Shown here piece by piece: positions 11,901-23,900 of a stretch of 64,000 bases of DNA (positions within the stretch are counted from its first letter, which is position 1; every line of letters starts with the position of its first letter). The DNA is from Aplectana chamaeleonis (lineage: Eukaryota > Nematoda > Chromadorea > Rhabditida > Cosmocercidae). Location of the stretch: positions 1 through 64,000 of the forward strand of contig JAPDOI010001203.1 in the NCBI GenBank assembly GCA_029168955.1, written 5' to 3'. The translations under genes were made by a program, and so were the position numbers. Below the pieces are notes generated by a model. That model was given only the letters and a program-made list of their open reading frames with translations, was not told the DNA's origin and did not search any database.

Positions 11901-14900
11901 GTATAGCAACCACTTTTATGCCTTCCCTGTCAAGATTTCAATAGTGGTAGCCCCTCTTCTCCACCTGTGAGAGTAGAGACACGCATGAGTAGCTGCCCGC
12001 AGAGACGGAGAGGAGACTGATAGGCCTCAGCTCCGCTACCAACGCATTCAGGCGGGCACAGATTGCCCGACCTCGATTGTGCGGTTGGATGGGCAGAGCG
12101 CGCGCTGCCTGCCAGGCGCATATTGATCATTCTCTGAAACGCAAGATTGATGTAGCGGTCAGCCACAACTCTCTCCGTCCACCGAATAGGTGGTTAGGAC
12201 CCTTCCTGTCTTCCCACCCAGGAGCCTTCTTGCCTACCTGCCGGGTACCCAGGAATGTGCAACATCCCACACTCATGCAACAGCAAGTGGACCTTAGACC
12301 TTCCTCAAAGGCTCCCAGTGTTTCATGAATACGACCCCTGAGGATCTGCTTAGGAAGGCAGCCCCGTATTGCTACTCTCAGGGTGTTCGAGACGAAAGGG
12401 ACGCAGAACGCCAAGTTTGTCTGCTATTTTTTATAGACCGCTGAGAGGGCAGTCCGCCGTGGACATCTTGTTGGGCGAATAATCAATGGGTAACAGTTTT
12501 TATGGCTATGCAGGCCAATTTTATCGAAAAATCTTTATTTACGTCGTATGACGAAAACGATGAAGCAGCAATGAAAATAATTCTTACCACCGCATGCTTA
12601 CTTTTGGAAAAATGGGCGGAGAAGCTAATCTCTAGGTTTTTACTTATGAGTTGTGTGAATAACGCTTCAGATTTCACAAGGACACTGGTTCAAATACAAA
12701 TCTGCCGCTAGGTTAGCTTTGATCGTGATCGTGGCGTCAATCGTGTGTAATTTGTTTTTAAAATGTGATTTTTCATTATAGCCGCCTGAAAAAGGGTTTA
12801 CGGCCCGAAACGTCGCGAATAAAGCGGTTCGGAACGACAAAAATCACCGCATTTTGAGTTTCTACAACAATTTCAACAACACAAATCTAGGGGTCAGGCA
12901 AGGCTTTAGCCCACATCGCATCGCTTTCCGGGCAAGAAGATTGCCATTACTCGGTAACACCCTTGCTCAGAAAGCGATCAGTTGAAGATTCGAAATCTGT
13001 CTGACCCCTAGGATTTGTGTCAAACCCAACCACCTTGTGATATCTTGTGGAATACTGAGCTTCAGATTTCGTTCTACTACCCGTTCTGATTGCTTTCCAC
13101 ACGCGTTCGTGTACGTATTTGCCTTATTAGCCCAGTCGGCAATGTTCGTCATGTTGGGAGCTGATTATCTTCTGGCTGTAATGATACCCCTTAGGTAAGC
13201 TTTCAATGACACTCAAAGCTCAAATTGCATTCACCAACAGATAGCAACAACGAGAGCGTTTATAGACTCGTTTCTCAAGGGCTTTTTTTGCCTGAGCACT
13301 GGTGCGTTATCTGCTCAAAACGGTCGAAAATGGGATTTGCAAAAAAGCGGAACTTAGCCGAATTTTGAAGTTATGTGTTTTAGTCTTCAGCAGACAAGCC
13401 ATCTCCACATTCCTCAGCCCCTTTCGCGGTTATCGAAACGCGGAAGACCGTTTATGCCAGATTTCGACTCATCGGAACATTTTCTTCTTGTAGCTTAGCG
13501 GTTCGCAGGGCTCATCATTACATTCCTCATTCCAACCACAACTCATGTTCATCCACCTAAATTAAGAAAAACTGACTACAGCTGACCGCTAGTGGCTAAT
13601 CGTCTACGCTTTCTATATTTTGAAGATTGTGGTCGTCTGATATAGAATAACCAATAGTCAAGAGAGCCTTTGTCAACTGAGACCCTGTGAGGCAGCGCTC
13701 ATTTTTTCCTGATCCATGGCATACAATTAGCTAGCCGCTCACGCGCTATCGCTCGCTCTCGCGCCCCAAGAAGGAAGCAACGAGTTCCATGCTTACTGCT
13801 TCACCTTAGAACATTGAGATTGAAAACTAGTTCTAAACTGATGCTCTCGTATGATTTAATTTTGCCAAGTCTATCTCAGAAGGTGAGAAATGATCAAGCA
13901 CTGAGGTGACTTGAGAGATTGATTGAGGAGCGATTTTTTTGACCCAGTGAACACCTGACTAATCATCCAAAGGTAGGAGGCATTTTTGTGTGTCCAACTG
14001 CGTGTACGAAGGCTCATCGGCGTTGAGGAGAGCGGAGTTACGAAACTTCGTTTCCCGCTACGTAGGGTTGGGGGTAATGAGGTTCACTCGTCAGAGGCAA
14101 AACCATCACGGTCATCGAACTTGTCCATTTCGCAAGCATTAGTGTTTTACCCACTTAACGTAAACAATTACATACATAATTGAGCGAGAACTCGCACAAT
14201 CCTTACAATGCTAGCAGTGTACACAAATCTTGTGGTGGACGTCTTTTAATGCCGTTGCGGGATGTTATTTCAGTGCGAGGAATTCGCAGAACTCCGATCC
14301 CTAAGCTTCAAACAAATAGGTTTTCCAGATGCCAGAGATCGGAGGAGCGGATCGGTTTCCGCACGGCTCAAAGTTCTAGACCAGAGGCGGGTGGTCATCT
14401 AGTGGCGCCGAACAATGAGGAGGGTACGCGGATCGGGGGAAGGGCTAAGCACTGCTATTTGTCGGCGCCACTTCGGTAACCAATAGTGCTGCGTATTCCT
14501 TCCCTCTGATCCTCCCAATCTTATTACTGCTTGGCACCACAAAACGACCACCTATCAGAGACGAGTGTTATATTTCAGACACCACGTTTCATCCAATTTT
14601 TCATACGTGTTTTACATGTGTCTACCGCCTTTCTTATTCGCTTCAGTCTCAACCATCTTTGGTGCGTTCTATACAGATGATGAAGACATCGATTTCTGCG
14701 CGCCTATCCACGGTGAGATTGTTTTGAAGACAGTACTCATGATAAAATTGATACTCGAAATCCAACATAAATCAGAATGACCCGGCTATCATTTCAAACA
14801 GCATGTGGAGGAAAGAGTTTAACCGTTTATCCAATAAGTATTGAAAGCGCGCATGAAACATATACTTTTTTATGTTTTCGTATGGCGAATCTGTCTGGTA

Positions 14901-17900
14901 AACAAAATTGTAGAAGGGCCACGGACAAAAAATTTCATTCGTTTAGGAAAAACACTTCGATCTATCCGAAAAAGATTTGAAGTTTGCACTGATATCGTTT
15001 TCGGGATTGTTCTTCATATAAGGTTCGCGCCATTGTCATTTTACAAAATTTCATGCCATCATTGTTCTCGAAGTTGTTCGACGAAGTATGAACATTGCAC
15101 TAAAAAGCGCTCGAAGACCGAACTCGCATTTTTCTTGCGGCGCAAATTTATAGCTTCAACAGTGTGAAACAAAATTTCGAGAACACCTTAGTTTTTCCTG
15201 CAACCAGCCAGCTTCAGTCCTCAACTTCGAGTAACAGCAACATGAACATGGTGATCACGGTCACAGAAAATCCCGTAATCAGGTTCACATCTGCGTAGTC
15301 CAACGAGAGGCACCTATTTCTCTAAGAGTTTTGACCGGGGATTAGCTTGTCGCGTAGAAGCCGCAAAATAGCCTCCACATAATGCTCACCGCGAAATAGC
15401 TGAGAAACAACGCCCTCCAGGTCCAGGTAACGCCCATGATTCAGATGTCAACACCTCCTTCGAATCAGTTACCCAATTTTGGGGTACTTGGACTTCGTTC
15501 ATCCTCTGGCGGCCCCATATAGTTGCGTCTTGGTTACTTGTGGTTACTTCTCGTTATTTCTCGGGCATATCTCGGATTTTTCTCGGCTACTTCTTGTTCG
15601 TTTGGTGAAAAGCCGTGAAATATCCGTGAAAAACCCGGAAATTACCCTAACCCACCAGGAGCCGCTGCGGAGCCTGGTAGGTTGTTTCGCGGCTATTTTT
15701 CGGCTAAAGCTCTCAGAGTTGAGAGATAGATGTTCCACGAAACCGTAGAACAGCTTGTCTAGTGAATTTTTCCTTTGGAGAAGCAGAGTACCAGCTAGGG
15801 AAAAGAGGGTTAGGGAGAAAAATATGGTTCCCTAATTTTTATTGAGCCAAAATCCTCCCATATACTAAAAAAAATAGCAGCATGGACCAACGCTACCGCA
15901 CTATTTCGTTTTATGCTTGAATGTTACGGCATAGTGTATTTACACAAGGTGCTGAGTTGATCGCCAAACGCTTGGCTCCGGGCGAGATTGAACCAGCATA
16001 TTCCCTTTCCGGGGGAGCGCCTTATCGCACTGCACCACTGAAGCCCCAGCTCCGCTCTCACTCAACTGCTCGGTAAACCTTCACCGAAGCAATCATTCTT
16101 TCACCCGTATAACGGGATGAAACAGGTATACCGTCAGAGACTCACAGTCGTAGACCTGCAAGATGGCGCTTTAGTCGGGCTTCTATCCTGTGTAATGAAA
16201 ACTATGCGGGTTCAAAGTTTAGCTACTCCCCTTGGCATAAAACCTCGTTCTTTTCGGAGGCTAGCAAATGTGATAAGGTGGGGATGCTGTTGTAACACAA
16301 GACTGAACATTAGAGCTGTTCTTCTACTTCTTCTTCCTAGTGTCTGTCCCACGAGTCAGCGACGCTTGTTTGCGCTTTGAACGCCATTCGTTCGTGTCAG
16401 CTGTGTCCCTCATAGTGAGTTGCGCTTCAGCCATGTCCGTTTTCGCCCAGTCAAGCATCGGTTTTCCGGTCTTCTGCGAAGTCTGGTTCCTGCAACTTCC
16501 ACCTTGAGTGCGGTTTCAGCTACTGAGTCTTCGTCCTTCCTTTGAACATGGTCGAACCACCTTAGGCGGTATTCCTTCATCTTCGCAATAATGGGGACCA
16601 CTCCAAAGGTGGAAAGCGCCAGGTCATTCGTTAACCAGTCTTTCAAGGTGACTCCCACTGACCACCCGAGCATCCGCATCTTCATCGCATGCAGAGATTG
16701 CTCAACAGCCTTTGTGACCGGCCAGCATTCGGTGGCGTAAAGGGCGACTGGCCTCACTACCGTCCTGTAGGTTTTGGACTTGAGGCGTGTTGGTATCTTC
16801 CTATCACACATTACGCCAGTTGTCGCTCACAACTTCATCCACGCTGCATTGACGCGCCCATGGGCATCCAGTAGCACGTTGCCGGCAGATGTGATCCTTG
16901 ATACGAGGTACTTGAAACTGCCCACTTCCTTGAGGTTGGCGCCATTAATGCTGATGGATCCTTCCTCGATTCTCGGTCCACACTCCATGTACTCGGTTTC
17001 GCCGACATCAAGACGTAGCCCATAGCGCTGCAGGCGATCGTTCCATAGTTGTACGTGAAACTGCAACTCCTCTCGCGACTCGGCAGCTAGCATTATGTCG
17101 CCAGCGTGCAGTGTAGTCGATGGATAGAATTCTGCAGGTTGTGAGTATTCGCAATCACGCATAGGATGAACAGCAGCGGCGACAAGGCTGATCCTTGATG
17201 GACCCTGAATTGAATGGGAAAGGGGTTCCAAGTTCCTGCTGAGTACCTGACAACACTGCTCGGATTCGCGTACAGCAACCTTGCCCAGCGCCCATACCCT
17301 TCTGGCACTCCATGTGACTTCAACGGTATGCATATAAGATCATGAGGGACGCGATCAAAGGCATTTCCAAGGTCGAGAAGCCCGATATGAATGTTACGGT
17401 GCTTCTCCGGTGTTTCTTTAATAAACGCCTGACTGCATGCATGGCGTCGACGGTCCCACAGTGCTTAACAAACCCACAATGATTTGCCGTCATTGTCAAG
17501 ATATCCCTGAGTCGTTTGAATCGGTCTATACGAGGAGCATCCGGCAACATCTCCTTTTCCCTTCAAGATCGGCACCGTTTCACTTGTTTGCCAGATATTT
17601 GGCATTCTGCCTTTAGCGATATTCCGATTTAGTGCTTGGCAAGCCATTGGGAACAATGTTCACCTACAACTTCTACACCACAGCAGGCAGATCGCCCGGG
17701 CCAGTTGCTTTGTTCAGCTTCATTTTAGTGATTGCCTTACTAGCTTTATCTGCTGTAATACGAGGGACAAGTCCTTGCACACTGCTCACAGACTAGATAT
17801 GCGGATGTGGGAACTCTTCATTCAAGGTGACGTTGAAATACTTTCGCCATCTTTCCAGTACATCGCTCGGGCATCGAGGAATGTTATCGTTGGCTGCTTC

Positions 17901-20900
17901 GATGGTATTAATATGCTCTACATCTAATGTCGAGCGATTGCGTGCCTTCGCCAGGCGATAGTTACATTTCTTACCCTCCCGGGTGTCTAGCTTCTCGTGG
18001 AGATCCTTGTAGTGATTAGACTTTGCCATAGAAACAGCCTTTTTTGCGCTTCGTTCGGCCGCTAACTATAAGTAGACAGCACGATCCTGGTTAATCCGAG
18101 TTCTCTTCCACAGCTTGAGTTTCAATTTCTTCTCCCGGATTTTTTCTTGAACATCCTCAGACCACAAGTGGCTTCATCGACTTTAGTCATCCCGGGAGTT
18201 GTGCTCCCTAGGATGCTATTACCTGAGGTCATCACAGCATCCAACATTCGGCTTAAACCTTCTCAAATGGCTAAGCCAGCGTCGCTTGTCAGATAAGACA
18301 GCAGCGGGGTGACGAGCTGCGTTCGAATTCCTTCAGCTTCCACCACTTGATACAATTTGTGTCAGTTCTGCATCTGACGTTCTCGGGTCGATTCATCTCA
18401 ATGTCCATGATGAGAAGGTGATGCTGCGTAGCAATGTGATCGGTAGGTATGACCTCGCAGTCGATTAGGCAATAAAGCTGTTATCAGGGACAAATCGTGT
18501 ATCATGCTCAAAAAAGTTGTTCAGACTGCGAGGTAATGGAATTGTTCAGTAATATCCCGTATTCTAGGCGGGAATAGGTGCCTCTGACTAGCCACCCAAT
18601 ATTTATTGACAGATGCAAAACATCGGGCGGAGACGCGAATATAGACGCGACATTCCCTGCAGTTGGGCTCTGATGAGGGAACAAGCTCAGACGACGATCA
18701 GATGACGATTGACGAGGACGTCTCCTCGATGTAGATCAGACTAGCTTCTAGTCGTTGTCGGTTGACTGAATCAGCTGGTGGGGAGCAGGGATGTGCGAAA
18801 AAAAATTTGCGGATACAGAAAACTGAAAACAGAAAATTCTCAAAAATCAATAAAGAGTGTTCAGCGCACACTATACGAGATTTTTCACAAACTTGAAGTT
18901 CCTTATGTACTTTTCAGATGATCCCTGCTTTTTCGTTGATATTTCAAAACCTAGCAGTTGGCCAGAGCAAAAAGTATGGACGCACAAGAAATGCAGATTA
19001 TGAGTGCGAAGAGATGACAAATGTTTCCCTAACCTTCCTTTCCCCAGGCAATATAAGCTTGATTACTCTATCAGAAGCTCAATATGCCTGTTCAATGAGG
19101 GCGAAGATCCAGTCTAAGGAAACTTTCCCTTTCCCAACGTACACTTCTTGACACTGATTGTGGGAAAACTGTTGGTTTGAACACTGCACTATGCAGTAGC
19201 ATTGCAGCTTTCGCGTTTCTTTGCTGCATCGCGTACCATCTGAGGGATTCGTCAACGATAAACTTCTGAGTTAAAGTATTCACTATCAGATAAGGATAAG
19301 GAATCGGTTTCATAAATTCCTATTGGGATGCATTCGACGTCGTATTCTTAGGGGTTTGAATGATTTACGCGCCTACTGAGAGGCTTGGGGGCAGGGGTGT
19401 GCGGACATTTCTGTTTTCCGATTTCTGTTTTCTGAAAAATCTGCGAAAAACAGAAAAAGAATCTGAAAAATTCAACGAAATCCGGATCTGTGGAACAGCG
19501 CAGCTTATCTAGTCTTTTACGAGGTACTATTTGTGTTCAATGTGCGATTGCTCTCAGACATTGGGATCGGCGGACGCTTAGCGAGCAAAAACCGTTCCCG
19601 GTGTCGGACAGCCATTAGCCGGCGGTCCCCCAAAACCCTGCCAGCGGTACGCCAAAACGTCGGCCGACCGTTGGCAGTCTTTTGTCTAATACCTAGCAGC
19701 CCGCTGTTGAGCAATCATTTGCAAGCAGTCCGCCAGTCTCTTGGCAGACCGATGAGTCAAGATGGGTCCCTCACCGCGGGTCGTTGCGTAGGAGATCGCC
19801 GGTCTGAGGTGGGGGACCCACCCCACCTCCCCCATAGCCGTGGGACTTTCCCCTCAGCTGTCAAAAATATGCTGGCCTCTGTAGAGTGACTTCAGGTCAC
19901 CTTCCAGGACAGGCATCAAAGTGCCGAGTGAACACACATTCGACTGACTTACTTGACTGACTTAATCGGTTGGCTTTCGCCTGACGCGGTCATTCCGCAT
20001 CTTCACCGAGGTGTGCCGTCCTAGTAGTCAGCCGTGTCAATTTTTCAAGGTCTTCAGCCTTAATTTGAACACATTCCATCCAGCTGTCACTATTCCATTT
20101 CCTGCGGAACGAAACATCGCGCCTGAACTGTCTTTCAATGCCGAGTGACTTCAAATCCTCTTTAACCACATCCGTCCAGAACTTTCGCCTACAACGAGGT
20201 GGCCGTTTCCAAAAAGGATTTGGAAGCATTCTCAAAGCGTGTTTTACGAGACGATCCGGCGTTCTTCTTAGTATATGCCCGAGCAGTCGAAGTCGACTTT
20301 CCATTGCTGCTTGAGATGGCGTTAGGAGATTCTGGCACCTCCCTTGTGTCAAGCGTTTATGTACTGCGTCGATTTCCTTGTAAAGGTCTTCGTTATGGCA
20401 CACACGCGGCCAGAAGTATCCAAGCAAACGTCTAAAAAGCTTCCTCTCTGTGCAATCCAACCTTTCCATCTGCGTCTTCGGTGCTGCCCACGTCTCCGAT
20501 CCGTACATCATGATAGGGCGAATAGCGGATAGGTAGACGCTCAACTTGACTTCCTTCGCGATGGTGGTAGACCACAAACACTTGGTTAGAGAATCAAATG
20601 CAGACGTAGCTTTCCCACATCGTTGTCGAATATCCTCTGCATAACTACCATCGTTCTTCAGAAAACAGCCCAAATAACAGAAATCGTCCACCAATTCGAT
20701 ACGTTGTCCGTCCACACAAACTCCCGTTGAAGGCCTCTAAGAGACCCACATCTGCTTGCATTTGTCGGGACGACTAAGAGACCCACAGCTGCTTGCATTT
20801 GTCGGGACGAAGACGAAGTTCATAGGCTGCGGCATACTTCGAAATGATGTTCACAATCCTTTGCAGTTTTGCGTTGTTTTCAGCGAATAACACAATGTCG

Positions 20901-23900
20901 TTGGCGTACTCCAGGTCGACAAGGGAGCGTCTTGATGGTGTTAGGATCACATCCTCAGGAAACTGTTCTGCAACTTTACGCATGATGTCATCAACGGCGA
21001 AGTTGAAAAGAAAACGTCCTGCAACGGCTCCTTGCCTTTCTCCAGTTTTCACCTCGAAAGCTGACGTAAATCCGACAGGTGTACGGACTGCTGCTGTTGT
21101 TCCTTTGTTCATGTCCTCGATTAACCGAAAATACTTTTCCGGGACTCCATCTGCTCGCAGAGCGGATGGAACCGGCTCGTTCATCTCTGGTCGTTCTTTC
21201 ACGATGTTTGATAAGTCGCTAGAGAATGATACGTTTTAAAACCTTGTACACGACACGATGTAGAGAGATTCCTCTGTAGCTCTTAGGATCCGTGACGGAT
21301 AGCTTCTTGTGAAGAGGTACGATGATCGCATGTCTCCACGAATCGGGTATCCTTTCGCTCATCCAAATAGCACGGATGGTGTTGGTCATTTCACGAATCC
21401 CAGACGGAGGTAGAGTTTTCACCTGCCTCTCCATTCTTCATTTTCTGGAGGAAGAGCTTTCACCTTGCCTTTCCATTCTTCATTTTCCGGACACAATCCA
21501 AAACTTCAGACTCAGTCGGCGGTTCCTCACTGACATCGTAATGTGCTCTCTGAACATGCGGAAGCTCAGGTACTGATGGCGCTGGACGATTCAGTAGTGA
21601 ACTGAAGTAATCCTTCCATATTGGCAGCGTCGCATCACCAACTGCAACTCCATTGGTAGTGTTCAAGACAGGAGAACATCTCTTTATCTTCCCGCTATAC
21701 TGTCGAAGCAACGTGTAGGCTTTCCTCGGATTCTTCTCCTCCCAAGCCTTCTCGAACTTCTTAGCTCTACAAGTCCACTCTCGTTCGCGGTCACTTTGAA
21801 GCTGCCGACGCAACTTCCTCCTCAGACGCTTCTCCTCCACGAAGTTTCCTGCAGTTCGGAGAGCACATTCTCTGTTGTAGGTAGATGTGAATTCTTCTGA
21901 GACGTAGGCGAACTTCTTCTTAGGCTGTAAACCGGGAGTGCTTCTTTCCAAGCGTCCTGGATGCACTTGACAAAAGAATCCGCGTCGCAAAGTTTCTTCT
22001 TAGTCCGTACTCCGATGTGAATAGAAACGCGTTGTCGAAAATTCCTTCTGCACTCTTCATCTCTGAGACTTGTCATGTCAATCCTCTAGAGAGGCTGAGC
22101 CCCTCGCTTCCTCTTATGAATCCTCGTAGTGAAGTTCAACAGAACAGGACGGGGATTCGAATCGAATGCGACATCCCACACAGCTCTAGATCTTCGAATG
22201 TCCGATACTGGAATATTCCTCGCCAGGACATAGTCAAGCTGTAGTTTCAAAGTTTTCATCCTCCGCTTCCGCTGCTCTTCTGGAGATAGCTGGATTGGTC
22301 CCTGCCACGTAAGCTGATGGCGGCGATGATTCCTATTGAATGTCGATGCAATAATCAGATCACTGCGTTGACAAAGGTCGACAAGGCGGTAGCCATTGTC
22401 CGATGTTTGCTCCACTGGGTAGGACCATTTAACGAGTACTTCGAATTCCTGATCAAGTCCCATCTTCGCATTTGCGTCAATCCCCGCGACAACAGCATGT
22501 TGACAAGGTATCCTGCCCAGCCCTATTGAGTTCCTCATAAAACGCATCCTTCGAATTGTCTTCGGCGGTTTCAGTGGGCGCATGAGCACCCACCATCCAC
22601 AGATTGAATCCTCTGTGATCCCGCAGTCGTACGAATGCATTGACATTTGACTGAATCGCCTTATATACCGGCTCGGCATATCAGTGAAATCAGAGATCAA
22701 ATAATAACATGGTAAAACGTGAGTAGTCGTCAACTGTCTCGAGTGCCAGCCATGTGACGACTCAGTGCCAAGCGAAGGCCACTGGGCGGTTATGCGCCAG
22801 CCAAGTGCCGATTGGTGGATAACTGCCTTTTTATGCGCTCGGTAATTTCGAGGTTTGATTGCCCTTGCCAGCTGAATGCAAGTTATCACGCAGCTTTCAG
22901 GCAGCTGGCACATTTTCGAAAACGGTCCGCCGCTAGCTCTAATTGAGATGCCAAGCATGAGCCAGCTGTCGGCCTCCTAAATACCAATTGCCAGCTGAAT
23001 GCCAGTTATCACCCAGCTGTTAGACAACTGACACATATCCGCCAGCCGTCTTTCGCTGGCATTAAATGACATGCCGAGTGTATGCCAAGTGTTGACCTCG
23101 TGATTGCCATTGGCCAGCTAAATGTCAGCTATCCCTCCACTGTTGAGCAACTGGCAAATTTTCGCCAGCGGTCTGCTGCTCCCAATGTCTGAGGCTGTTA
23201 AGGTCACGGTTCACGATTTAAAAGGTTATTGTGGTTATTTTTTTGAGAAGGTAGGCCTGGTCATCGCAAAAGTGAAAATGAGTGGAAAGTCGGAGAAAAT
23301 ACGCTCAAAAACAAGCTATTGCTAGGTCTCGGCCCGCCCCCAATTAACTACATAGATTCCTACAATTGCTTGTTTTGTCGTCTTTTATCCCGCATTTAAA
23401 GTAGATGCTGAACACCGAGAGACTACTAACTTTTTTTAGCGGCAAGATGGAAGGCGGAAAATACGCATTTTCAAAAAACCTGTTAGTTGAGGGTGTGCGT
23501 AAACCCACCATTTGGCCGTTCTGACTTGTTGTTGTGCGTTTTTCATGCAACTTGTCACTTGATTTTACTTTTGTGATGACCAGACCTGCATTCCTATAAA
23601 GAAAATTCAACAATAGTTTTCATCGCGAACCCTGTTAACGCACTCGTAGGGTAGTACTTTGGCACAGCATCCCAGGGCAGAGCACAAATTCAACTTCCCC
23701 TTGTCAGCAGCTGCTGCAGTTAGTTGTTCGCAGCAGCTGCTGCCCACAGCGAGGGTCTGAACCCGATGTCTGTCCTAGAATGCAACCCTTATTCTGCTGG
23801 CGTTCTACCATACGGGTGAGTGCTCTGAGAGTTTTGGCCGAGCAACAGCCGACAAATTACCACAAAATGCCTTATTTTCGTGTAACAGCCGAGAACAAGG

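Larger units (their letters stand above)
19938..22690 (-). mobile_element. Non-LTR retrotransposon copy 2 (endonuclease and RT)
   Basis: In order on the minus strand: part of an endonuclease (HAPTETAEDNS frame, then GIDANAKMGLDQE, TSDNGYRLVDLC, NRNHRRHQLTWQG and LQLDYVLARN), a connector, RT with PPSGIREMT..RIPDSWRHAIIVPLHKK and YRGIS, the palm with GERQGAVAGRFLFNFAVDD and EYANDIVLF, and a C-terminal domain ending TAHLGEDAE. It sits inside the inner hAT element and is antisense to the receptor. It belongs to a family common in hookworm-type genomes. Confidence 0.85.

Noticed and set aside
12077..12414. GC-rich overlapping ORFs in receptor intron 2
   Set aside because: They lie within element L2, and both strands are open because of base composition.
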